This document shows positions 18,643-26,025 of a stretch of DNA of 64,000 nucleotides, in pieces; position 1 is the stretch's first letter; each line of letters opens with the position of its first letter. The notes beneath the pieces are model-generated. The model saw only the letters and a program-made list of their open reading frames with translations. It did not search any database and had not been told where the DNA came from. This stretch comes from Aquabacterium humicola (GTDB lineage Bacteria; Pseudomonadota; Gammaproteobacteria; Burkholderiales; Burkholderiaceae_C): positions 1,054,001 through 1,118,000 of the forward strand of contig NZ_JARGNB010000001.1 in assembly GCF_030167915.1 (NCBI RefSeq), in the 5' to 3' direction. The position numbers and the translations under genes are program-made.

Positions 18643-19557
18643 TCAGGCGCGCGGCACGATGCGCACGTCGTTGAGCTGCTCCTGCGCTTCGAACAGCGAG
18701 GCGATCAGGCGTCCGCCTAGCCCCAAGTTCGTCGCCTGCACCAGCGCCTGGTGCGCGGCGGTGCCGATCGGTGCGGCCACCGGCAGCGTCTCGGCCAGGT
18801 GCGCGAAGTAGCGCAGGTCCTTCTGCGCATTGCCGATGCCGAAGCGGAAGCCGTCGACCGCGCCCTCCTTCAGCATGCGCGTGGCCATCATCTGGAAGAT
18901 GCCGCAGTTGACGCCGCCGACCGACACCACGTCGTAGAGCCGGTTCAGGTCGAGCCCGGCCTTCGCGGCGACGGCGAAGGCCTCCGCGATCGCACAGGCG
19001 AAGCTCATCGCCATCATGTTGTTGACGAGCTTGAGCACATGGCCGTGGCCCGGCGGGCCGACGTGAAAGATGTTTTCGCAGAACGCGCGCAGCACCGGCT
19101 CGATGGCTTCGAAGTCGGCGGCTTCGGCCCCGACCATCGTGTTCAGGCGGCCCTCCTCGGCCTCCTTCGGCGTGCGCGCGAGCGGTGCGTCGATCAGGAC
19201 CGCGCCGCGTGTCGCGAGCTCGGCGCGCAGCTGGGTCGTCGAGGCCGGCTCGGCGGTCGAGCAGTCGACGATGCGCAGCCCCGACCGCGCGCCTTCGAGC
19301 AGGCCCTGGCGGCCGCGCACCACCTCCTCGACCTGCGGCGAGCCGGTGACGCAGACCAGCACCACGTCGCAGTCGCGCGCCAGTGCCGCGTGGCTGTCAA
19401 CCTCGACCGCGCCGGCGGCGGTCAGCTCGTCGATGCGCTCGCGGCTGCGGTGCGCCTTGAACTTCAGCGAGAAGCCCTTGGCGAGCAGGTTGCGCGCGAT
19501 GCCATGGCCCATCATGCCGAGGCCGACCAGGCCGATGCGTTGGGCTGCAGTCGTCAT
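18643..19557 (-). CDS. Beta-hydroxyacid dehydrogenase (3-HIBADH / tartronate semialdehyde reductase family)
   Basis: This 304-residue NAD(P)-dependent oxidoreductase starts with the Rossmann motif IGLVGLGMMGHGIARNL. It also has DAPLARTPKEAEEG, the family substrate-binding segment, and the catalytic lysine region GHVLKLVNNMM. Such enzymes interconvert 2-hydroxy-3-oxopropionate/glycerate, 3-hydroxyisobutyrate and similar acids. The start overlaps the end of iolC by four bases, so it acts in the same pathway; which acid it uses is not clear. Confidence 0.88.
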   Translation of the reverse strand: MTTAAQRIGLVGLGMMGHGIARNLLAKGFSLKFKAHRSRERIDELTAAGAVEVDSHAALARDCDVVLVCVTGSPQVEEVVRGRQGLLEGARSGLRIVDCSTAEPASTTQLRAELATRGAVLIDAPLARTPKEAEEGRLNTMVGAEAADFEAIEPVLRAFCENIFHVGPPGHGHVLKLVNNMMAMSFACAIAEAFAVAAKAGLDLNRLYDVVSVGGVNCGIFQMMATRMLKEGAVDGFRFGIGNAQKDLRYFAHLAETLPVAAPIGTAAHQALVQATNLGLGGRLIASLFEAQEQLNDVRIVPRA

Positions 19558-21470
19558 GCGACGCTCCTTTCAGGGGCGGGGTGCCGGGCGGCATCCCAGT
19601 GAGAGATCAGCCGTGCGTAGCGGCGTGCGACGTCGTCGACCACCGCGTCGTCGGACATCTCGTCCGCGAACCAGGCGCGGGCTGCCGGCCCGAACACCGA
19701 GCGGCCGATCGCGAAGCCGCGGCACAGCGCATGCGGCGCGGCCTCGTGGAACTGGCGGGCGAGCGCGGCCTCGTCGGCCTCGTTGCCGAGCAGCAGCACG
19801 CCGCGGCAGAACGGATCGCGTTGACCGATCAGGTCGACGATCGCGCTCCACGCGGCGGCCGATGGCGCCGGCAGCTTCCACCAATCCGGGCGCAGGCCGG
19901 CGTCGTAGAGCTGCGCCAGCGAGGCCACGGTGGTGAGCGCGTCCACCACGCTGTCGCGCGGCGCCATCACCTCCAGCAGCCAGGCGCGGCCCTCGGCGAT
20001 GCAGACCCGCTGCAGCGCCGCCAACCGCTCGACCTGCTGCGCCCGCAGCGCGGCATCGTCGTCCGGATGGTGCAGCAGCAGGCACTTCGCGACCTGCCCG
20101 GTGGGCCACTGCCGCAGCTCGAGCGCGAGGTCGGGCGCCTCGAAACGCAAGGGCCGCGATCCCGGCTGTTCGACAGCCCGCGCGATCCACCAGCCGCGCC
20201 GGTGCAGCGCCGGCAACAGCGCTTCCCCATAACCGCTGTCGACGATCAGGCCGGCGCCCGGCCGCTGCACCGCCACCTGCTGCGCGGCAGCATCGACCAG
20301 GCGCTTGAAGTGACGGATGCGCCGGGCCGCCGCGTCGCCACTGCCCGCCAGCCGTTCCAGCTGTGCGCGGTGATCGATCGCCAGCACCAGCAGCTCGGGC
20401 GGATCGGCGCGGCGCGTGGTCGCGCGGTGCACGTGTTCGAGCTGTTCATCCTCGCGCAGCCGCGGCGTCGTGACGCCGTGCGTGAGGAAGTGCTGCAGCT
20501 CGGTCCAGCTGGGCATCGCCGGCGCGCAGCCGTGGCGCGAGACGACCAGCGCGCCGCAGGCATTGCCCCAGCGGCTGCTGCGCTCCAGCGGCTCGCCGAC
20601 CAGCCAGCCGCGCAGGAAACCGGCCATGAACGCGTCGCCCGCGCCGAGCACGTTGAAGACCTCGATCGGGAAGCCCGCGTCTTGCAGGCCGTCGTCGATG
20701 CCGCCGGGGATCGCGCCGTCGAAGACGACACAGCCCGCGGCGCCGCGCTTCATCACAAGCGTGGCGTCGGTCAGCGCGCGCAGGCGGCGCAGCGCGTCGA
20801 TCGTTGTCGTGCTGCCACCGGCGATGTGGATCTCTTCCTCGGTGCCGACGACCAGGTCGCACTGCGGCACGACCGCCTGCAGCACCGCGCTGACCTCGGC
20901 GCTCTCGACGTAGCGCTGCTCGCCCAGGCCCGGCGCGGTCAGGTTCCACAGCACCGGCCGGTAGTCGATGTCCAGCACGATGCGCGTGCCGGCCGCGCGC
21001 GCCGCGGCGATGGCCGCGTCGCAGGCCGCGCGTGTGCCGGGCTGCGACAGGTGCGTGCCGGAGACCAGCAGCGCGCCGGCGTCGGCAATGACCGCGGGAT
21101 CGATGTCGCCGGCGCACAAGCCCATGTCCGCGCAGTTTGCGCGGTAGAAGATCAGCGGAAAGGTGTCGCGGTCCTGGATGCCGAGGAAGACCAGCGCGGT
21201 CAGCCGGGCCGGATCGGTGCGCACCTGGCTGACGTCCACCCCTTCGGCGGCCAGCGATTCGCGCACGAAGCGGCCGTTGTGCTCGTCGCCGACGCGGGTG
21301 AGCATCGCGGCCCGAAGCCCCAGGCGCGCCAGGCCCACCGCGGTGTTCGCCGGCGAGCCGCCGAGGTACTTGCTGAAGCTGCGCATGTCCTCGAGGCGAC
21401 CGCCGACCTGGTCGCCGTAGAGGTCGACCGCGGCACGGCCGAGGCAGATCAGGTCGAAGCGACGACTCAT
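19554..21470 (-). CDS. iolC: 5-dehydro-2-deoxygluconokinase fused to DUF2090 domain (IolC-type)
   Basis: Residues 1-325 are a PfkB/ribokinase-family kinase of IolC type, which phosphorylates 5-dehydro-2-deoxygluconate in inositol breakdown. Seen are the start FDLICLGRAAVDLYGDQ, the glycine-rich KYLGGSPANTAVGLARLG and the catalytic NVLGAGDAFMAGFL. Residues 350-638 match DUF2090, a TIM-barrel aldolase-like domain often fused to IolC and annotated as the following aldolase. The ATG at 21470 overlaps the rpiR stop (ATGA). No iolB, iolD, iolE or iolG lies in the window, so an inositol role is uncertain and another deoxy-ketose may be the substrate. Confidence 0.9.
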   Translation of the reverse strand: MSRRFDLICLGRAAVDLYGDQVGGRLEDMRSFSKYLGGSPANTAVGLARLGLRAAMLTRVGDEHNGRFVRESLAAEGVDVSQVRTDPARLTALVFLGIQDRDTFPLIFYRANCADMGLCAGDIDPAVIADAGALLVSGTHLSQPGTRAACDAAIAAARAAGTRIVLDIDYRPVLWNLTAPGLGEQRYVESAEVSAVLQAVVPQCDLVVGTEEEIHIAGGSTTTIDALRRLRALTDATLVMKRGAAGCVVFDGAIPGGIDDGLQDAGFPIEVFNVLGAGDAFMAGFLRGWLVGEPLERSSRWGNACGALVVSRHGCAPAMPSWTELQHFLTHGVTTPRLREDEQLEHVHRATTRRADPPELLVLAIDHRAQLERLAGSGDAAARRIRHFKRLVDAAAQQVAVQRPGAGLIVDSGYGEALLPALHRRGWWIARAVEQPGSRPLRFEAPDLALELRQWPTGQVAKCLLLHHPDDDAALRAQQVERLAALQRVCIAEGRAWLLEVMAPRDSVVDALTTVASLAQLYDAGLRPDWWKLPAPSAAAWSAIVDLIGQRDPFCRGVLLLGNEADEAALARQFHEAAPHALCRGFAIGRSVFGPAARAWFADEMSDDAVVDDVARRYARLISHWDAARHPAPERSVA

Positions 21471-22342
21471 GAGACCCGCCTCGTCGTCCCGCGCGGCTTC
21501 GCCGCCTTCGCCGCCGCCAGCTCCGCCAGCCGGTGCCCGGTTCCGACCACCAGCGCCTGCGCGAGGCACAGCGGCGCGACAAGCGAGCGGAAGGGCCGCG
21601 ACGAGTCGTCGGCGATCTCGAAGCACACCTCGGCCTGCGCCTGCAGCGGCGACAGCGGCGCATCGGTCAGTGCGATCACCGGCACGCGGCGCTCGCGGCA
21701 GGCCTGCGCGGCCTCGAGCACCTCGGGCGAATAGGGCCGGAAGCTGGCGACGATCAGCAGGTCGTTCTTGCCGATCAGCCGCAGGCCGTCGCGCAGCATG
21801 CCGCCGACGCCGTCGAGCAGCTGCGCGCGCAACTCCAGCCGGCCGAGCGCGTAGGCCAGGTAGCAGGCCACCGGGAACGCGCGCCGCTGGGCGAGCACGT
21901 GGATGCGCTCGGCCTGGGCGATGCGCCGGACCGCCGCCTGCAGGTCGGCGGCGTGGATGCCCTCTTCCAACTGCCCGAGGTCGGCCACCGCATCGCCGAC
22001 CAGCTCGTGCAGCACGCCGCCAGGCGTGCCCCGGCCATTGACCGGCGTGCGCCGCAGCTGCGCGATGCGGTCGCGGTAGCTGCCGCCGGAGCGTTCAACG
22101 AGGTGGCCGCGGAAGACCTGCTGCATCTCCGAGAAGCCGCGGTAGCCCAGCGCATTGGCGAAACGCACCATCGCCGAGGGCTGCACCTCGTTGGCCTCGG
22201 CCAGCGCCGCCACCGTGCCCAGCGCCAGCTCGTGCGGCTTCTCCAGCGCGTAGCGCGCGATGCGCTGCTGCTGCTTCGACAGCGTCGGGAACGCGGCGGC
22301 GATCACGCCCTTCAGTTCCTCGTAGCTTGCGGCCGGGGTCAT
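21467..22342 (-). CDS. RpiR family transcriptional regulator
   Basis: This 291-residue regulator has an N-terminal RpiR helix-turn-helix (residues 10-85, with TVAALAEANEVQPSAMVRFANALG) and a C-terminal SIS sugar-phosphate sensing domain (LLIVASFRPYSPEVLEAA, then VIALTDAPLSPL). It heads the minus-strand operon with iolC and probably controls both that operon and the divergent liv genes through the palindromes in the shared 122-base gap. The inducer is probably a phosphorylated sugar intermediate made by the kinase it precedes. Confidence 0.9.
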   Translation of the reverse strand: MTPAASYEELKGVIAAAFPTLSKQQQRIARYALEKPHELALGTVAALAEANEVQPSAMVRFANALGYRGFSEMQQVFRGHLVERSGGSYRDRIAQLRRTPVNGRGTPGGVLHELVGDAVADLGQLEEGIHAADLQAAVRRIAQAERIHVLAQRRAFPVACYLAYALGRLELRAQLLDGVGGMLRDGLRLIGKNDLLIVASFRPYSPEVLEAAQACRERRVPVIALTDAPLSPLQAQAEVCFEIADDSSRPFRSLVAPLCLAQALVVGTGHRLAELAAAKAAKPRGTTRRVS

Positions 22343-22366
22343 CTCGGGAAAGTCCTCGTTCGGATC

Positions 22367-22421
22367 AGAACGACATCAGAACAAACGTTCTTGCATGTGG
22401 AATGATGAGAACGTACATTCC
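22367..22421. promoter_or_regulatory. Operator region between rpiR and livM
   Basis: Two inverted repeats sit in the AT-richer divergent gap: AGAAC-AAAC-GTTCT (22378-22391) and GGAATG-N11-CATTCC (22399-22421). In addition AGAACGACAT (22367) recurs as AGAACGTACAT (22408). Arrayed dyads between an RpiR gene and the transport genes are what an autoregulated RpiR operator would look like. Binding is inferred. Confidence 0.6.
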
Positions 22422-22464
22422 AATCACGGCCTTGTCCAGTCTTGTTGCGAAAGGGTTTTCCAGC

Positions 22465-23481
22465 ATGCGCCGATCGAGCGGTCCCGCGAGCCTGTTGCCG
22501 TGGCCCATGCTGCTCACGCTCGGCCTGCTGCTGTCGACACCGCTGTGGCTCAAGCAGGTCGGCCTGTACCAGTACCTGGCGCTCGAGGTCGCGATCTGGA
22601 TGCTGTTCGCGCTCGGGCACAACCTGCTGCTGGGCATCAGCGGCCTGCCCTCCTTCGGCCACGGCGCCTACTTCGGCATCGGCGCCTATGCCTTCGGCCT
22701 GCTGCAGCAGCGCCTGGTCGCCAACCTGTGGCTGGACCTGGCCGGCGCAGTGCTCGCCGCGGCGATGGCAGGCGCCCTGGTCGCCCTCTTCATCTCGCAC
22801 CGGCGCGGCATCTACTACGCGCTGCTGACCATCGCCTTCGGCCAGGTGGCGTGGTTCATCGCGATCAAGTGGCACTCGGTCACCGGCGGCGAGGACGGGC
22901 TGCTGAACATCCGGCGCCTGCCGATCGAGCTGGGCTTCGCGACGCTGCCGCTGCACAGCAACGAGGCGCTGTTCTTCTTCTGCCTCGGCGTGCTGGCGAT
23001 CGTGATGGCGGCGCTGTGGCGCCTGCTGCATTCGCCCTTCGGCCATGTGCTGTCGGCCATCCGCCAGAACGAGCTGCGCGCGGCCTTCATCGGCCACCAC
23101 GTCTGGCTGTGCAAGGCACTCGTATTCACGCTGTCGGCGGCAATCGCCGGCCTTGCCGGTGCGCTGTTCGCGATGGCCCAGCAATCGGCCTATCCGAACG
23201 TGATGAGCCTGCACAACTCGGGCTTCGTCGTGATGATGGTGCTGATCGGCGGCGGGCTCGTCAGCTTCTGGGGGCCGCTGGCAGGCGCGGCCTTCTTCAT
23301 CCTCGCGCGCGACCTGCTGGGCGCCTACACCGAGACCTGGCTGCTGTGGTACGGCCTGGTCTTCATCGCGATGGTGCTGGTGAAGCCGGAGGGGCTAGCG
23401 GGGCTGTGGCAGGACGGGGCCGCATGGTGGCAGCGGCGACGCGGGCTGCCATCGGCGCGCATCGAGCACCGGGAGGCTTGA
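22465..23481 (+). CDS. livM: LIV-type ABC transporter permease (LivM family)
   Basis: This 338-residue inner-membrane permease has the LivM hallmarks GISGLPSFGHGAYFGIGAY and RRGIYYALLTIAFGQ, with about ten helices. It should form a heterodimer with LivH encoded at 16381-17301. The ATG at 22465 is preferred as it precedes a short basic segment and helix 1; in-frame codons further upstream fall in the operator region. The ATPase genes follow after an unusual 438-base gap containing mirrored repeats. Confidence 0.9.
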   Translation: MRRSSGPASLLPWPMLLTLGLLLSTPLWLKQVGLYQYLALEVAIWMLFALGHNLLLGISGLPSFGHGAYFGIGAYAFGLLQQRLVANLWLDLAGAVLAAAMAGALVALFISHRRGIYYALLTIAFGQVAWFIAIKWHSVTGGEDGLLNIRRLPIELGFATLPLHSNEALFFFCLGVLAIVMAALWRLLHSPFGHVLSAIRQNELRAAFIGHHVWLCKALVFTLSAAIAGLAGALFAMAQQSAYPNVMSLHNSGFVVMMVLIGGGLVSFWGPLAGAAFFILARDLLGAYTETWLLWYGLVFIAMVLVKPEGLAGLWQDGAAWWQRRRGLPSARIEHREA

Positions 23482-23556
23482 CGTGAGGACACGCTGCGCG
23501 ACGGCGGCTGACGGCCTGTTGCGGACGTTCGCCGTCGCGTGCGGAGGTCTGCACAA

Positions 23557-23856
23557 GATCAGGCCGACGGGGCGCTCTGTTCCGCTCATGTCCCCCGGGC
23601 CGGGCTGCGTAGATACGCCCCGGGTGGTGCTCGGCCGGCCCTCCTCCTTGACTTCGCTCCACAGAGCGCCCCGCCGTCCTGATCCGCACCGCCCTGGCAA
23701 GGGATCGCACGCCACGGTGTCGCATGAGCCAAGGGCGCTGGGTGCCCGGCGTAGCGAAGTCAAGGAGGAGGGCCGGCCGGGATCCAGCCTGAGGCGTATC
23801 AGCGGCGCACGGCCCGGGGGACATGAGCGGAGCCGGGCACCCAGTGGCCTTGGCGC
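23557..23856. repeat. Pair of inverted palindromic intergenic elements
   Basis: The 438-base gap between livM and livG (23482-23919) contains two palindromic units in opposite orientation. Unit 1 (23557-23684) is A-B-C-A', where A (23557-23583) and A' (23659-23684) pair. Unit 2 (23726-23856) is D-C'-B'-D', where D (23726-23750) and D' (23832-23856) pair. C (23633-23658) is an exact inverted copy of C' (23753-23778), and B (23582-23602) of B' (23810-23830). The layout resembles a BIME built from two REP-like units of about 130 bases. No gene is seen in the gap. Confidence 0.8.
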
Positions 23857-23919
23857 GCTCGGTGACCGCATGCATGACTTCAACGGACCGCCAGCGGCCG
23901 GTCCCCACGGCGGCGCGGA

Positions 23920-24669
23920 ATGAACATGCCCCTCTTCGAAGCCAAGGGCCTCGCCAAGCGCTTTGGCGACCAGGTCGTGCTGCAGAACGTCTCGCTGCGG
24001 GTCGACGAGGGCCAGCTGGCCGGCATCATGGGTCCGAACGGCGCCGGCAAGACGACGACTTTCCACCTGCTGACCGGCCGCTACAAGCCCGACCGCGGCC
24101 GCGTGCATTTCGCCGGCGAGGACATCACCGGGCTGGCGCCGCGCGAGATCGCGCGCAAGGGCATCGCGCGGTCGTTCCAGGCGATGAACCTGTTCGACGC
24201 CGACAGTGCGCTCGACAACGTGCTGGTCGCGCTGCCGGCGGTGCGCGCGCGCGGCTTCGATGCGTGGCGCGATCTCGGGCGCGACGGCGCGGCGCAGGAC
24301 GCGGCGGCCGCGGTGCTGGCGCGCGTGGGGCTGAAGGGCAAGGAACACGTGAGCGCGAAGCGCCTGTCCTACGGCGACCGGCGGGCGCTGGAGATCGGCG
24401 TCGCGCTGGCCGCGGCGCCGCGGCTGCTGTTCCTCGACGAGCCGACCGCCGGCCTCGGGGCCGACGGCACGGCACGCCTCATCGAGCTGATCCAGGAGTT
24501 GAAGCGCCGGCTGACCATCGTGGTCATCGAGCACGACATGCGCTTCCTGTTCGGCCTGGCCGACCGCATCACGGTGATCCACTGGGGCCAGGTGATCGCC
24601 GAAGGCACGCCCGATGCGCTGCGCAGCAACGAGTGGGTGCGGCGCTCGAACCTGGGGGCCTTGCAGTGA
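23920..24669 (+). CDS. livG: LIV-type ABC transporter ATP-binding protein (LivG family)
   Basis: This 249-residue ATPase energises the Liv-type importer. Walker A is GPNGAGKTT, the Q-loop is in RSFQAMNLF, the signature is the variant LSYGDRR usual in LivG, Walker B is LLFLDEP and the H-loop is VIEHDM. The C-terminal LivG tail (IAEGTPDALRSNEWV) is present. All catalytic elements are intact. The stop overlaps the GTG start of livF. Confidence 0.92.
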   Translation: MNMPLFEAKGLAKRFGDQVVLQNVSLRVDEGQLAGIMGPNGAGKTTTFHLLTGRYKPDRGRVHFAGEDITGLAPREIARKGIARSFQAMNLFDADSALDNVLVALPAVRARGFDAWRDLGRDGAAQDAAAAVLARVGLKGKEHVSAKRLSYGDRRALEIGVALAAAPRLLFLDEPTAGLGADGTARLIELIQELKRRLTIVVIEHDMRFLFGLADRITVIHWGQVIAEGTPDALRSNEWVRRSNLGALQ

Positions 24670-25376
24670 GCGGCGATCCGATGCTGGCCGTCGACCGCAT
24701 CGACACCTTCTACGGCGAGACGCAGGTGCTGTTCGGTGTGTCGCTGCAGGTGCGCGCCGGCGAGGTGCTGGCACTGCTGGGGGCCAGCGGCGCCGGCAAG
24801 ACGACGACCTTGCGATCGATCCTCGGCCTGACGCCGCCGCGGCGCGGTGCGATCCGGTTCGACGGCCGCGACATCAGCCGCGCGCCGACGCATGCCATCG
24901 CGCGCGCCGGCATCGGCTGGGTTCCGGACGACCGCCGCATCTTCCCGACGCTGACCGTCGCGCGCAACCTGGCCATCGCGCGCAAGGCCACGCGCTTCAA
25001 GCGCTGGACCCTGGCCGACTGCTTCGGCCTCTTCAGCGCGCTGGAGCACCTGATGCCACGTGAATGCGAGAACCTGTCAGGCGGCGAGATGCAGATGGTG
25101 GCGATCTCGCGCGCGCTGCTCGGTGCGCCGGGCCTGGTGCTGTTCGACGAACCGAGCCAGGGCCTCGCGCCGAAGGTGGTGCAGGACGTGATGGCGATCA
25201 TCGGCCGTCTGAAGCATGAAGGCGTCGCGGCGATCGTCGTCGAGCAGAACGTGTCGAGCGCCCTGGCGGTGGCCGACCGCATCTGCGTGATGAGCAGCGG
25301 CCGCATCGTGCACGACGGGCCGGCGGACGTGCTGCGCGGCGATGCGGCACTGCGCCGGCAGCTGCTGGGAGTCTAG
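24666..25376 (+). CDS. livF: LIV-type ABC transporter ATP-binding protein (LivF family)
   Basis: This 236-residue second ATPase has Walker A GASGAGKTT, the typical LivF stretch IGWVPDDRRIFPTLTV, signature LSGGEMQ, Walker B LVLFDEP and H-loop VVEQNV. The start is taken as GTG 24666, which gives a four-base overlap with livG; ATG 24681 is the alternative. With LivG it would complete the transporter formed by LivH, LivM and the Tat-exported binding protein. Confidence 0.92.
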   Translation: MSGDPMLAVDRIDTFYGETQVLFGVSLQVRAGEVLALLGASGAGKTTTLRSILGLTPPRRGAIRFDGRDISRAPTHAIARAGIGWVPDDRRIFPTLTVARNLAIARKATRFKRWTLADCFGLFSALEHLMPRECENLSGGEMQMVAISRALLGAPGLVLFDEPSQGLAPKVVQDVMAIIGRLKHEGVAAIVVEQNVSSALAVADRICVMSSGRIVHDGPADVLRGDAALRRQLLGV

Positions 25377-25379
25377 GCC

Positions 25380-26024
25380 ATGAAGGACGCGGCCATGCCG
25401 TCACCGACAGACACCCCGCTGTTGCAGGTCGACGGACTCGCGCGCCACTACCGCCGCGGCCTGCCGCTCGCGCGGCGCACGACCTTCTCGCTGGCCGCCG
25501 ATTTCCGCATCGACGCGCCGGCCGTGATCGGCGTGCTGGGGCCGAACGGCTCGGGCAAGACGACGCTCTTCGAGCTCATCACCGGCAGCAACCGGCCCGA
25601 CGCCGGGCGCGTGCTGGTGCGCGGCCAGGACATCCACGCGGTGCGCACCCGCGAACGCGACCGGCTGGCCATCCACTACCACCAGTCCTACCAGCTGCGG
25701 CGCTTCCGCCGCCGCCGGCCCGACTGGATGCTGGCGCCGGCCCGGTCGGACGCGCCCTGGGTGCACCTCTTCGACGAGCCGCAGTTCAATACGCAGGACG
25801 GCTACATCGGCTTCATGCTCGACTTCTTCCGCCGCCTGCGCGGCGAGGGCCGGCTGGTGCTGCTGTGCCTGCACCCGAACGAACCCTTCCACGTGCAGAT
25901 CCTGCGCGAGATCTGCGAGGGCTTCCTGTTCGTGCAGACCGGCAGCGTGACGCGCCTGCCGGACTTCGAAACGCTGGCGGCCGAGCCGCGCGTGCGGCAA
26001 TACTTGGGCGCGCTGGCGCCGTGA
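25380..26024 (+). CDS. Reduced ABC ATPase lacking the signature subdomain
   Basis: This 214-residue protein is clearly ABC-ATPase derived. It has Walker A GPNGSGKT (residues 54-61), a Q-loop-like HQSYQ (Gln102), Walker B HLFDEP (Asp132, Glu133) and an H-loop-like LCLHPNE (His165). Only about 30 residues separate Q-loop and Walker B where about 75-80 are normal, so most of the helical subdomain with LSGGQ is missing. The frame is open and codon use is normal, so it is not an obvious pseudogene. It starts three bases after livF. Without a signature it cannot make a canonical ATP sandwich; a regulatory or non-transport role is possible. Confidence 0.8.
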   Translation: MKDAAMPSPTDTPLLQVDGLARHYRRGLPLARRTTFSLAADFRIDAPAVIGVLGPNGSGKTTLFELITGSNRPDAGRVLVRGQDIHAVRTRERDRLAIHYHQSYQLRRFRRRRPDWMLAPARSDAPWVHLFDEPQFNTQDGYIGFMLDFFRRLRGEGRLVLLCLHPNEPFHVQILREICEGFLFVQTGSVTRLPDFETLAAEPRVRQYLGALAP

Positions 26025-26025
26025 G

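Noticed and set aside
23482-23919. Possible open frames in the livM-livG gap
   Set aside because: The frames follow the palindromic repeats, appear mirrored in both halves, and have no ribosome site or known motif.
25380-26024. Reduced ABC ATPase as a frameshifted pseudogene
   Set aside because: The missing signature segment is not found in another frame at this position; the gene is open, in phase with the operon, and keeps Walker A, Walker B and H-loop.
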